Assembly (NCBI RefSeq): GCF_019890675.1
Contig: NZ_JAIOAA010000025.1
Location: forward strand, 1 to 57,473
Direction of reading: 5' to 3'
Length of the DNA: 57,473 nucleotides
Origin: Micromonospora sp. PLK6-60
GTDB lineage: Bacteria > Actinomycetota > Actinomycetes > Mycobacteriales > Micromonosporaceae
The translations under genes and the position numbers were made by a program. The stretch's first letter is position 1; the number at the start of each line of letters is the position of its first letter. Positions 49,959 through 57,473 of the stretch are shown piece after piece. The notes under the pieces are model-generated. The model was given only the letters and a program-made list of their open reading frames with translations, was not told where the DNA came from and made no database searches.

Positions 49959-51029
49959 GTGTTCCTCGCACGCGCTGACCTGACCTTCGCCCGAGGGCGA
50001 TTCGCCCTGATGGCGAGCGTCGTCGCGCTCATCAGTGCCCTGGTCGGGTTGTTGTCCGGGCTCACCGCCGGGCTGGCCCGGGAGAACGTCTCCGCGATCA
50101 CCGGGCTGTCCGCCGACCGGATCGCCTTCGCCGCGCCCGCAGCCGGCCACGACCTGTCGTACGCCGACTCCACGGTCACCGAGCGGCAGTGGCGGCAGTG
50201 GGCGCAGGCCCCCGGCGTGCGCCGCGCCGAGCCGTTGGGCCTCACCACCACCCGAGCCACCGCCGGCGGCCGTGCCGTCACGGTGAGCGCCTTCGGCGTA
50301 CCGCCCGGATCCACCCTGGCGCCGGCGGCCGTCGACGACGGCACGCTGGTGCTGTCCCGGCCCGCCGCCGACGAGCTGGGCGTACGGGCCGGGGACGGCG
50401 TCACCCTGGCCGGACGGGCGCTGAGGGTGGCCACGGTCACCGGCGACGCCTCCTACAGCCACCTGCCGGTGGTCTGGAGCACGCTGGACACCTGGCGGGC
50501 GCTGACGCCCGCTACCGGCGGCCCGACCGCCACCGTCATCGCCCTGACCACCACCTCCGCCGTCGACGTGGGGGCGGTGGACGCCGCCGCCGGCACCCGT
50601 ACGGTCAGCACCGGTGACTCGCTGTCGGCCATCGGCTCCTACCGCTCGGAGAACGGCTCCCTGCAACTGATGCGCGGTTCCCTGTTCGCCATCGCCGCGC
50701 TTGTCGTCGGGGCCTTCTTCAGCGTGTGGACCATCCAGCGCGGCGCCGACATCGCCGTGCTCAAGGCGCTCGGCGCCAGCACCGGCTACCTGCTGCGCGA
50801 CGCGCTCGGGCAGGCCGTCGCCCTGCTCGTCGCCGGCACCGCGACGGGTGCCGCCGTCGCCGCCGGGCTGGGCGCGCTGGTGGCCTCCGCCGTGCCGTTC
50901 CAGCTCACCGCCGCCACGGTGCTGCTTCCCGCCGCCGTGACGATCGCCCTCGGCGCGCTCGGGGCCGCTCTGTCCGTGCGCCGCATCACCTCCGTCGACC
51001 CGCTGACCGCCCTGGGGAGCGCCCGATGA
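49959..51029 (+). CDS. FtsX/MacB-type ABC transporter permease
   Basis: A 356-residue permease. One N-terminal helix (FALMASVVALISALVGLLSG), then a large extracytoplasmic MacB-like domain of about 220 residues with VSAFGVPPGSTLAPAAVDDG, then three C-terminal helices (LFAIAALVVGAFFSVWTI, LVAGTATGAAVAAGLGALVA and LLPAAVTIALGALGAALSV). The final part RRITSVDPLTALGSAR is typical of the family. It forms an exporter or mechanotransmission complex with the next gene. GTG start after CGAAAGGG. The ATGA overlap couples it to the ATPase. Likely target of the adjacent two-component system. Confidence 0.92.
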   Translation: MFLARADLTFARGRFALMASVVALISALVGLLSGLTAGLARENVSAITGLSADRIAFAAPAAGHDLSYADSTVTERQWRQWAQAPGVRRAEPLGLTTTRATAGGRAVTVSAFGVPPGSTLAPAAVDDGTLVLSRPAADELGVRAGDGVTLAGRALRVATVTGDASYSHLPVVWSTLDTWRALTPATGGPTATVIALTTTSAVDVGAVDAAAGTRTVSTGDSLSAIGSYRSENGSLQLMRGSLFAIAALVVGAFFSVWTIQRGADIAVLKALGASTGYLLRDALGQAVALLVAGTATGAAVAAGLGALVASAVPFQLTAATVLLPAAVTIALGALGAALSVRRITSVDPLTALGSAR

Positions 51030-51709
51030 GCCTGCGCCTGACCGACGTCACCCTCAGCTACCCGGACGGGGCGGGCCGGCTGACCGCCCTCGACCACGTC
51101 AGCCTCGACGTGCCCACCGGCAACCTCACCGCCGTGGTCGGCCCCTCCGGGTCCGGCAAGTCCAGCCTGCTGGCCGTCGCCGCCACCCTGGTCACCCCCG
51201 ACTCCGGCACCGTGACGGTCGACGGCACCCCCACCGGCGGGCTGACCCCCGCCGCCCGCACCGACCTGCGACGTCGCACGATCGGCATCGTGTTCCAGCA
51301 GCCGAACCTGCTGCCCGCCCTCACCACCGTCGAGCAACTTCAGGTCATGGCCCACCTCGACGGGCGGTCGCCGGCCCGGGCCCGCCCCCGGGCGATGGAC
51401 CTGCTCGACGCCGTCGGCCTCGCCGAGCAGGCCAGCCGCCGCCCGCACCAGCTCTCCGGCGGTCAACGCCAACGCGTCGCGGTCGCCCGGGCCCTGATGA
51501 ACGAGCCCACCGTGCTGCTCGTCGACGAGCCCACCAGCGCGCTCGACCACGAACGCGGCGCCGCAGTGGTCGACCTGATCACCCGGCTCACCCGCCAGCG
51601 CGGCACCGCCACCGTGCTGGTCACCCACGACCGGACCCACCTGCGCGCGGTCGACCGGGTGGTGGAGGTACGCGACGGTCAGCTGAGCGAGTCCCCGGTC
51701 GCCAGCTGA
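51026..51709 (+). CDS. ABC transporter ATP-binding protein, LolD/MacB type
   Basis: A 227-residue ATPase: Walker A GPSGSGKSS, Q-loop FQQPNLLPALTTVEQ, signature LSGGQRQR, Walker B VLLVDEPTSALD, switch His in VLVTHDRTHL. It pairs with the MacB-type permease immediately upstream. Probable role is export of a peptide or antibiotic, or signalling to the kinase; no substrate-binding protein is present, as usual in this class. Confidence 0.95.
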   Translation: MSLRLTDVTLSYPDGAGRLTALDHVSLDVPTGNLTAVVGPSGSGKSSLLAVAATLVTPDSGTVTVDGTPTGGLTPAARTDLRRRTIGIVFQQPNLLPALTTVEQLQVMAHLDGRSPARARPRAMDLLDAVGLAEQASRRPHQLSGGQRQRVAVARALMNEPTVLLVDEPTSALDHERGAAVVDLITRLTRQRGTATVLVTHDRTHLRAVDRVVEVRDGQLSESPVAS

Positions 51710-51775
51710 ACCCGGACCGGTCACCGGCACCCGGCCGGTCCCGCCGGGTAGCCTTCGGCCCGTGATCGTGGTGAG

Positions 51776-53383
51776 GTGCCGGTGACGACGCTCGACCGGG
51801 AAGAGACCCGCGCCCCGTCCGGGCCGCCCGGCGCGGGCGGGCCGCGGCCGTTGCCGCTGCGGGTGGCCGTGCCGCTGGCGGTGGCCGCCGGGCTGGTGCT
51901 GCTGGCCGCGTTCCCCCCGTACGGGGTGTGGCCGCTGGCCCCGGTCGGGGTGGCGATGCTCGGCGCCGCCGCGCACCGCCGGCGGATGCGGGCCGGGGCC
52001 GGGCTGGGCTTCCTGACCGGGGTGGCGCTGTTCGCGCCGATGCTGGAGTGGACCAACCTGCACACCGGCTACCTGCCGTGGCTGCTGTTGTCCCTGTTGC
52101 AGGCGGGCTATCTGGCGTTGCTGGGCGCCGCCACCGGCTGGGTGTCGCCGCTGGCCGACCGGTGGCGGGCCGGCTGGCCGGTGCTGACCGGGGTGCTGTG
52201 GGTCGGGCAGGAGGCGCTGCGCGACCGCACCCCGTTCGGCGGGTTCCCCTGGGGGCGGCTGGCGTTCAGCCAGGACGGGTCGCCGCTGCTGCCGCTGGCC
52301 GCGCTGGGCGGCGCCCCGCTGGTCACCTTCGCGGTGGCGCTGCTCGGCGGGCTGCTGCTCTTCCTGGCCTGGCGGCCCTGGTCCCGGCCGGCGGCGCTGG
52401 CGGCCCGGCGGCCGATGGCGGCGGGGGTGGTGGCGGTCCTGGCCGTGCTCGGCGCCGGCCTGGCCGTGCCCACCGGGGTGCGCGGCGCCGGCGACCGGGT
52501 GACGGTGGCCATCGTGCAGGGCAACGTGCCCCGGCTCGGGCTGGACTTCAACGCCCAGCGGCAGGCCGTGCTGAACAACCACGTCGACGCGACCCTGGCG
52601 CTGGCCGACCGGGTCGCCGCCGGCGCCGAGCGCCGTCCCGACCTGGTGGTGTGGCCGGAGAACTCCAGCGACATCGACCCGCTGCGCAACCCGGAGGCCG
52701 GCGCCCGGATCTCCGCGGCCGCCGACGCGATCGGCGCGCCGGTGCTGGTCGGGGCGGTGCTGCTCGGGCCCGGCGCCGGGCAGGTCCGCAACGCCGGCCT
52801 GCTGTGGCGCCCCGGCACCGGCCCCGACCTGGCGCAGCTCTACACCAAGCGGCACCCGGTGCCGTTCGCCGAGTACGTGCCGCTGCGCGACCTGGCCCGC
52901 ATGGTCAGCTCGCAGGTCGACCGGGTGCGGATGGACTTCGTGCCCGGGACCACCCCCGGGGTGCTGCAGGCCGGGCCGGCGGTGCTCGGCGACGTGATCT
53001 GCTTCGAGGTCGCCTACGACGGCATCGTGCGGGACACCGTCACCGGCGGCGCGCAGCTGCTGGTGGTGCAGACCAACAACGCCACCTTCGACGTGGCCGA
53101 GGCCCGCCAGCAGCTGGCGATGGTCCGGTTGCGGGCCGTCGAGCACGGTCGCGCCGCGTTGATGGCCTCGACGGTCGGGGTGTCCGGGTTCGTCGACCCC
53201 GACGGCCGGGTATCCGGGGCCACCGGGTTCAACACCGCGGCGGTGGTGGTGCGGCAGCTGCGCCTGGGCGACGGCCGTACCCCGGCCACGGTGGTGGGGG
53301 TGTGGCCGGAGGTGGCGTTGACGGGCCTCGCGGTCGTGGCCCTGCTGGGCGCGGGGATGCTGCGCCGCCGGTCGCGGGCCTGA
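51776..53383 (+). CDS. lnt: apolipoprotein N-acyltransferase
   Basis: A 535-residue membrane enzyme. The N-terminal part has about six to seven helices (AAGLVLLAAFPPYGVWPLAP, GYLPWLLLSLLQAGYLALLG and more), then a nitrilase-type catalytic domain with the triad Glu295 (VVWPENSSDID), Lys358 (YTKRHPVPF) and Cys409 (GDVICFEVAYD). It adds the third acyl chain to lipoproteins such as those encoded at 6-9 kb. In mycobacteria the same domain is fused to the mannosyltransferase encoded next door; here they are separate genes. The GTG at 51776 or the one at 51782 is possible. Confidence 0.93.
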   Translation: MPVTTLDREETRAPSGPPGAGGPRPLPLRVAVPLAVAAGLVLLAAFPPYGVWPLAPVGVAMLGAAAHRRRMRAGAGLGFLTGVALFAPMLEWTNLHTGYLPWLLLSLLQAGYLALLGAATGWVSPLADRWRAGWPVLTGVLWVGQEALRDRTPFGGFPWGRLAFSQDGSPLLPLAALGGAPLVTFAVALLGGLLLFLAWRPWSRPAALAARRPMAAGVVAVLAVLGAGLAVPTGVRGAGDRVTVAIVQGNVPRLGLDFNAQRQAVLNNHVDATLALADRVAAGAERRPDLVVWPENSSDIDPLRNPEAGARISAAADAIGAPVLVGAVLLGPGAGQVRNAGLLWRPGTGPDLAQLYTKRHPVPFAEYVPLRDLARMVSSQVDRVRMDFVPGTTPGVLQAGPAVLGDVICFEVAYDGIVRDTVTGGAQLLVVQTNNATFDVAEARQQLAMVRLRAVEHGRAALMASTVGVSGFVDPDGRVSGATGFNTAAVVVRQLRLGDGRTPATVVGVWPEVALTGLAVVALLGAGMLRRRSRA

Positions 53384-53440
53384 CCGGCCGGCGGGGGCGC
53401 GAGCCAGGCCGGCGCGGTGGCCGGCGGATGCGGAGGAGCG

Positions 53441-54244
53441 GTGAGCGGGGCGATCGACACGCGGGCGCCGGGCCCCGGCCATCCGGGGCTGGGCCGGGTG
53501 CTGGTGGTCATCCCGACCTACAACGAGGCGGCCAACGTCACCGACGTCGTCGCCCGGGTCCGGCAGGCCGCCCCGGCGGTGGAGGTGCTCGTCGTCGACG
53601 ACAACAGCCCCGACGGCACCGGGCGCATCGCCGACGCCCTCGCCGACACCGACGACCGGGTGCGGGTGCTGCACCGGGCGGGCAAGCAGGGGCTCGGCGC
53701 GGCCTACCTGGCCGGTTTCGCCTGGGCGCGGGAGCGCGGCTACGACGCGGTGGTGGAGATGGACGCCGACGGCTCGCACGCCCCGGAGGACCTGCCGGCG
53801 CTGCTGGCCGCCGCCCGCGACGCCGACGTGGTGATCGGCTCCCGGTGGACCCGCGGCGCCCGGGTGGTCAACTGGCCGCTGCGGCGGCTGCTGCTGTCGC
53901 GCTGCGGCAACCTGTACGCGCGGCTGGCGCTGGGCGTGCCGGTCAGCGACGCCACCGGCGGCTACCGGGTGTACCGGACGGCGGCGTTGGCGGCGCTGGA
54001 CCTGGCGTCGGTGTGCTCGCAGGGCTACTCGTTCCAGGTGGAGCTGTCCCGGCTGGCCCACCGGGCGGGGGTGCGGATCGTGGAGGTGCCGATCACGTTC
54101 GCCGAGCGGGAACACGGCGACAGCAAGATGAGCCCGGTGATCGTGGCGGAGGCGTTGTGGCGGATCACCGGCTGGGCGGTGCAGGACCGGCGCGCCGCGG
54201 TACGCGGGCGGCGGGCCGGCGATCCGCGGGCGCGGTGGCCGTGA
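53441..54244 (+). CDS. polyprenol monophosphomannose synthase
   Basis: A 267-residue family 2 glycosyltransferase: VLVVIPTYNEAANVTDVVAR, EVLVVDDNSPDGTG, the acidic metal-nucleotide motif VEMDADGSHAPEDLP, ADVVIGSRWTRGARVVNWPL and DATGGYRVYRTAAL. It transfers mannose from GDP-mannose to polyprenyl phosphate on the cytoplasmic face, giving the donor for protein or lipid mannosylation. There is no membrane domain, so it relies on Lnt or another partner for anchoring, as the mycobacterial Ppm1 fusion suggests. GTG start with GGAGG 5 bases before it. Confidence 0.92.
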   Translation: MSGAIDTRAPGPGHPGLGRVLVVIPTYNEAANVTDVVARVRQAAPAVEVLVVDDNSPDGTGRIADALADTDDRVRVLHRAGKQGLGAAYLAGFAWARERGYDAVVEMDADGSHAPEDLPALLAAARDADVVIGSRWTRGARVVNWPLRRLLLSRCGNLYARLALGVPVSDATGGYRVYRTAALAALDLASVCSQGYSFQVELSRLAHRAGVRIVEVPITFAEREHGDSKMSPVIVAEALWRITGWAVQDRRAAVRGRRAGDPRARWP

Positions 54245-54294
54245 GCGGGGACGTGTCATGCTGGAAGTCACGGCCGTACGGCAGATGAGGTGAC

Positions 54295-54822
54295 ATGCGT
54301 CGAGGGTTGAGGTACGTGCCGGTGGCTCTGCTGCTGGTGGTGATCCTGGAACTGGCGGTGTTCGTCGGGGTGGGCCGGGCGATCGGGTTCGGTTCGGCCA
54401 TGCTGCTGGTGTTCGCCGCGTCGCTGCTGGGCCTGGTGCTGCTGCGCCGGGAGGGGATGCGGGCCTGGCGGGGCTTCCGGGCCGCGGCGCAGGCCGGTCA
54501 GCCCCCCGGCGAGCGGGTCACCGACGGTCTCGTCGGGCTGCTCGGCGCGCTGCTGCTGGCCGTGCCGGGCCTGTTCAGCGGCGTGGTGGGGCTGGTGTTG
54601 CTGGTGCCGCCGGTGCGGCGGCTGGCGCGCGGCGGGGTGCGGCGGGCGGCGGAGCGGCGGGTGTCGTCGATGACCGCCGGTGACCTGTTCGGGCCGCGGG
54701 TGGTGCGGGTGCGCCAGGGCGCCCCGCAACCGGCCGACACCGCGCAGACCGCGCAGACCGGGCAGCCGGCGCCGGAACCCGGCCGGGCCATCGAGGGCGA
54801 GATCGTCGAACACCGGCCCTGA
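54295..54822 (+). CDS. FxsA family membrane protein
   Basis: A 175-residue protein with three to four membrane segments in the first 110 residues: LRYVPVALLLVVILELAVFV, FGSAMLLVFAASLLGLVLLR and TDGLVGLLGALLLAVPGLFS, with LFSGVVGLVLLVPPVRRL. This is the FxsA/YtzA core. A cytoplasmic tail follows, rich in Pro/Gln/Thr. FxsA alters phage exclusion in E. coli when overproduced; its normal role is not known. It lies 50 bp after the mannosyltransferase, same direction, and ends in a terminator shared with rbpA. Confidence 0.9.
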   Translation: MRRGLRYVPVALLLVVILELAVFVGVGRAIGFGSAMLLVFAASLLGLVLLRREGMRAWRGFRAAAQAGQPPGERVTDGLVGLLGALLLAVPGLFSGVVGLVLLVPPVRRLARGGVRRAAERRVSSMTAGDLFGPRVVRVRQGAPQPADTAQTAQTGQPAPEPGRAIEGEIVEHRP

Positions 54823-54832
54823 CCGCACACGC

Positions 54833-54867
54833 CGAACGCCCCCGGGAGTGGCTCCCGGGGGCGTTCG
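54833..54867. terminator. bidirectional terminator between fxsA-like gene and rbpA
   Basis: A perfect 16-bp stem (CGAACGCCCCCGGGAG and its complement) around a TGG loop, between convergent genes. Confidence 0.8.
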
Positions 54868-54888
54868 TCGTCGGTGTGCCGCGGTGTG

Positions 54889-55230
54889 TCAGGCGCGACC
54901 GCGCCGGGTGCGGACCTCCTGCAGCCGCTCGGCGAGGATGTCCTCCAGCTCGGCGATGGAGCGGCGCTCCAGCAGCATGTCCCAGTGGGTACGCGGCGGC
55001 TTGGCCTTCTTCTGCTCCGGCTCGGTGCCGTCGACCAGCCGGGCGACGCTGCCGTCGAACTTGCATTCCCAGGTCGTCGGGACCTCGGCGTCGACGGCGA
55101 ACGGCACCTCGAACTGGTGGCCCTTGGCGCACAGGTACTCGCGGGTCTGACGCGGCGCGAGCTCCGTGTTGCGGTCGGATTCGTAGCTGACCGCGCCCAG
55201 CCGGCTACCGCGCAGCATACGCTCGCCCAT
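54889..55230 (-). CDS. rbpA: RNA polymerase-binding protein RbpA
   Basis: A 113-residue protein matching RbpA throughout: GSRLGAVSYESDRNTELAPR, YLCAKGHQFEVPFAVDAEVP, TTWECKFDGSVARLVDG and HWDMLLERRSIAELEDILAE at the sigma-binding helix. RbpA is actinobacteria-specific. It binds the beta' subunit and the principal sigma factor, stabilises the open promoter complex and affects rifampicin tolerance. Its promoter has a SigR-type sequence, as described for Streptomyces rbpA. Confidence 0.97.
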   Translation of the reverse strand: MGERMLRGSRLGAVSYESDRNTELAPRQTREYLCAKGHQFEVPFAVDAEVPTTWECKFDGSVARLVDGTEPEQKKAKPPRTHWDMLLERRSIAELEDILAERLQEVRTRRGRA

Positions 55231-55273
55231 GATCGACTTCCCCTCGTCCGTGGTGCTGTCTTCTCGGTGTTAC

Positions 55274-55300
55274 AACGGCGCGTCTCCGCCCGGCCATTCC
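55274..55300 (-). promoter_or_regulatory. SigR-type promoter of rbpA
   Basis: On the minus strand GGAAT (55300-55296), 19 bases, GTT (55276-55274). This matches the oxidative-stress sigma-R consensus GGAAT-N18/19-GTT. The predicted start is about 35 bases before the rbpA ATG. In Streptomyces coelicolor rbpA belongs to the sigma-R regulon, so thiol stress should induce it here too. Confidence 0.65.
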
Positions 55301-55451
55301 CGCCGCGGCGGGTGTCCGCGCCGACGGGCCCCTGCAAGGGTAGCCGCCCACGACGGCCGCCCGGCGGGGTCGTCCCCGGCCGGGCTGAAACGGTGGAGTG
55401 TTTTGCCTGCTATCGGGGATGCTAGCCCGCCGCACGCGCACGGAGGTGACG

Positions 55452-56933
55452 ATGGCCAGTGACACGCCGGTGGAGCGCCGACCGCCGGGGGGACGCACGT
55501 TCTTCGGTCATCCGCGGGCCCTGTCCACGCTCTTCCTCACCGAGATGTGGGAGCGGTTCAGCTTCTACGGCATGCGGGCCATCCTGGTGCTGTATCTCAC
55601 CGCGTCGGCCGCCGACGCCGGCCTGGGCCTGCGCGAGTCCACCGCCAACGCGGTGTACGGCACGTACAACGCCATGGTGTACCTGATGGCGCTGCCCGGC
55701 GGCTGGGTCGCCGACCGCCTGCTCGGGGCCCGGCGCAGCGTGCTGTGGGGTGGCGTGGTCATCGCCTGCGGCCACTACGTGATGGCGATCCCCACCGGCT
55801 GGAGCGTCTTCGCCGGCATGACGCTGATCGTGCTCGGCACCGGCCTGCTCAAGCCCAACATCTCCACCATGGTCGGCGGCCTGTACGACCGCGACTCCCC
55901 GCGCCGCGACGCCGGCTTCTCGATCTTCTACATGGGCATCAACCTGGGCGCGTTCATCGCCCCGCTGATCTGCGGCTTCCTCGGCGAGAAGATCAACTGG
56001 CACCTGGGCTTCGGCGCCGCCGCGATCGGCATGACCTTCGGCGTGATCCAGTACGTGCTCGGCCGGCGCAACCTCGGCGACGCCGGCGATCGCCCCGCCG
56101 ACCCGCTGCTCGGCGCGGACCGCCGCCGCGCGCTCCACCGGATCGCCATCGGCGTGGTGGTGCTCCTGCTCGTCCTGGCGGCCCTCGCGCTGGCCGGCCT
56201 GTTCACCGTCAACACCGTGGTCAACCTGCTCACCGCCGCCATCGTGGTGATCACCGTCGGCTACTTCGCGCGGATCCTCGTCGACCGGGAGATCAGCGAC
56301 ACCGAGCGCAGCCGGATGAAGGCGTACCTGTGGCTGTTCGTGTTCGCCGCCGCGTTCTGGATGATCTACGACCAGGCCGGCTCGGTGTTGAACATCTTCG
56401 CCGCGGACCGGACCGACCGGGACGTCTTCGGCTTCACCTTCCCGGCCTCCTGGCTCCAGGCCGTCAACCCCATCCTCATCATCATCGGGGCGCCGCTGGC
56501 CGCCGCGCTGTGGCTGAAGCTGGGCCACCGGGTCTCCACCCCGGTGAAGTTCGCCGTCGGCCTGATCCTCAACGGCCTGTCGTTCGTGCTGATGGCCGCC
56601 GCCGCCAAGCTCGCCGTCGGCGGGGACCTGGTCTCCCCGTGGTGGCTGGTCGCCGTCTACGCCGTGCAGGTCGCCGGTGAGCTGTCGCTGAGCCCGGTCG
56701 GGCTCTCCGCCACCAGCAAGCTGGCCCCGGTCAAGTACGCCAGCCAGATGATGGGCCTGTGGTTCCTGGCCACCGCCGTCGGCGACGCGATCGGCGGGCA
56801 GGTGGCCCGGCTCGCCGAGACCTGGGCCGCGCCGACGTACTTCCTCACCTTCGGGCTGGCGTCGGTGGTGCTGGGCCTGGCCGCGGTGATGGCCGCCCGG
56901 CACATCCGCCGGCTGATGGCCGGCATCCACTGA
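55452..56933 (+). CDS. POT-family proton-dependent peptide transporter
   Basis: A 493-residue major-facilitator protein with about 12-14 helices. The POT signature motif ExxERFxxYG is EMWERFSFYGMR; others are AVYGTYNAMVYLMALPGGWV, LGTGLLKPNISTMVGGLY, FSIFYMGINLGAFIAPLICG and AGELSLSPVGLSATSKLAP. It imports di- and tripeptides with protons at the cell membrane. The ATG at 55452 follows GGAGGTGAC. It shares the 221-bp region with rbpA as a divergent promoter. Confidence 0.93.
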   Translation: MASDTPVERRPPGGRTFFGHPRALSTLFLTEMWERFSFYGMRAILVLYLTASAADAGLGLRESTANAVYGTYNAMVYLMALPGGWVADRLLGARRSVLWGGVVIACGHYVMAIPTGWSVFAGMTLIVLGTGLLKPNISTMVGGLYDRDSPRRDAGFSIFYMGINLGAFIAPLICGFLGEKINWHLGFGAAAIGMTFGVIQYVLGRRNLGDAGDRPADPLLGADRRRALHRIAIGVVVLLLVLAALALAGLFTVNTVVNLLTAAIVVITVGYFARILVDREISDTERSRMKAYLWLFVFAAAFWMIYDQAGSVLNIFAADRTDRDVFGFTFPASWLQAVNPILIIIGAPLAAALWLKLGHRVSTPVKFAVGLILNGLSFVLMAAAAKLAVGGDLVSPWWLVAVYAVQVAGELSLSPVGLSATSKLAPVKYASQMMGLWFLATAVGDAIGGQVARLAETWAAPTYFLTFGLASVVLGLAAVMAARHIRRLMAGIH

Positions 56934-56942
56934 CCGGCGGCG

Positions 56943-57473
56943 TCAGTCGGTCCGGGCCGGCGTGGACAGCCGGGCCAACGCCGCGGCCAGGTCGCTGACC
57001 TGGTCGGCCAGCTGGGTGGCGCGCCGCGCGGCGGCGTCCCGGTCCGCCTCGGCGGCGCGCAGCCGTACCTCCGACTCGGCCAGCCGGGCCGCCACGGCGG
57101 CGCCGGCGCGGCGCTCCTCGGCCAGGTCGGCGGCGAGCGCCTGACGGGCGGCGGCCTCCTCGCGGGCCCGGGCCGCCGCCGCGGCGGCCTCCTCCCGGGC
57201 TGCCCGCGCGGCGTCGCGGGCCAGGTCCCCGTCGCGCCGCGCCGCCTCGGCCGCCGCGTCGGCCTGCTCGGCCCGCCGGGTGGCGGCCTCGGCCTCGGTA
57301 CGCGCCCGGTCGGCCTCCTCGACCGCCCGCTGGGCCCGGGCCACGGCCTCCGCCGCCGCGGCGGTGGCCCGCCGGGCGTCGGCCCGGGCCGCGTCGCGTT
57401 CCCCGGTCAGGTCGGCGGCCCGCTGCCGGTCGGCGTCCCGCTCGTCGCGCAGCGTGCGCAGCTCGTGGCGGGC
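56943..57473 (-). CDS. coiled-coil protein, N-terminus cut by the window edge
   Basis: A partial frame of 176 codons, open to the right edge. The sequence is almost all Ala, Arg, Glu, Asp, Leu in heptads (EEADRARTEAEAATRRAEQ, AREEAAAAAARAREEAAARQ, ESEVRLRAAEADRDAAARR), so it is a long alpha-helical coiled coil, ending in SDLAAALARLSTPARTD. No enzyme motif is visible. Possible roles are cell-envelope or chromosome-structural; the true start lies outside. Confidence 0.7.
   Translation of the reverse strand, partial: ARHELRTLRDERDADRQRAADLTGERDAARADARRATAAAAEAVARAQRAVEEADRARTEAEAATRRAEQADAAAEAARRDGDLARDAARAAREEAAAAAARAREEAAARQALAADLAEERRAGAAVAARLAESEVRLRAAEADRDAAARRATQLADQVSDLAAALARLSTPARTD

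Noticed and set aside
50786..54271. A 1161-codon minus-strand open frame
   Set aside because: It is antisense to lnt, the mannosyltransferase and the ABC genes and has shadow-type composition. Long false frames are normal at this GC content.

Overview
The window is a very GC-rich (roughly 70-75% by eye) actinobacterial chromosome segment with GTG starts, ATGA/GTGA stop-start overlaps and mostly T-less hairpin terminators. RbpA, a separate Lnt plus dolichol-phosphate-mannose-type synthase pair, DUF3558-like lipoproteins, DUF5709 and a CebR-type operator point to a filamentous, plant-polymer-degrading actinomycete. A Micromonosporaceae (Micromonospora-like) source is my best guess. It is inferred from gene style, since there is no rRNA to prove it. 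I see no tRNA, rRNA, CRISPR array, transposase or prophage.

Region by region. 1-3.3 kb: an OmpR-type two-component operon with a PepSY gene, plus a divergent exported protein. 3.35-8.75 kb: a LuxR-type ATPase regulator (LAL) and a three-gene lipoprotein operon. 8.8-11.9 kb: a DUF72 protein, a DksA/TraR zinc-finger protein behind a leader terminator, and a secreted CBM2-GH5 cellulase with a CebR-like box. 11.9-15.7 kb: a cytoplasmic cNMP-domain histidine kinase overlapping a receiver/thioredoxin-reductase-like fusion, then a GNAT. 15.8-26.1 kb: DUF5709, a ROK regulator, and a leftward operon of LacI regulator, Opp/Dpp-type ABC transporter and GH1 beta-glucosidase, probably for oligosaccharide uptake. 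26.3-27.7 kb: a decayed locus where C-terminal remnants of a GH15-family gene and an FAD-linked sugar-lactone-oxidase gene meet head to head, followed by an intact sensory-rhodopsin-transducer-family (ASRT) gene. 27.8-35.5 kb: FUSC transporter, M24 peptidase, acyl-CoA dehydrogenase, DUF433, Lrp/AsnC, DUF1963, VOC, histidine phosphatase, CsbD and YnfA.

35.6-43.9 kb is the most striking region. A KamA-type radical-SAM aminomutase gene is divergent from kdd - amidohydrolase - kamD - kamE - kal - mutL-like. These are most of the enzymes of anaerobic lysine fermentation (lysine to beta-lysine to 3,5-diaminohexanoate to 3-keto-5-aminohexanoate, and 3-aminobutyryl-CoA to crotonyl-CoA). The cleavage enzyme Kce is absent from the cluster, and a YtcJ-type amidohydrolase sits inside it. 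This may be a lysine (or related omega-amino acid) catabolic route in an organism not expected to ferment lysine.

43.9-44.3 kb is a roughly 410-bp gene-free stretch with a TTGACA promoter-like start and an intrinsic terminator, a candidate small RNA. 44.3-48 kb: alpha/beta hydrolase and divergent HxlR regulator sharing a perfect operator palindrome, an XRE-cupin regulator, and a TrxR-like/methyltransferase fusion. 48-51.7 kb: a NarL-type two-component system divergent from an FtsX-type ABC exporter. 51.8-57.5 kb: Lnt, polyprenol-phosphate mannosyltransferase, FxsA, RbpA with a SigR-type promoter, a POT peptide transporter, and a coiled-coil protein cut by the right edge.
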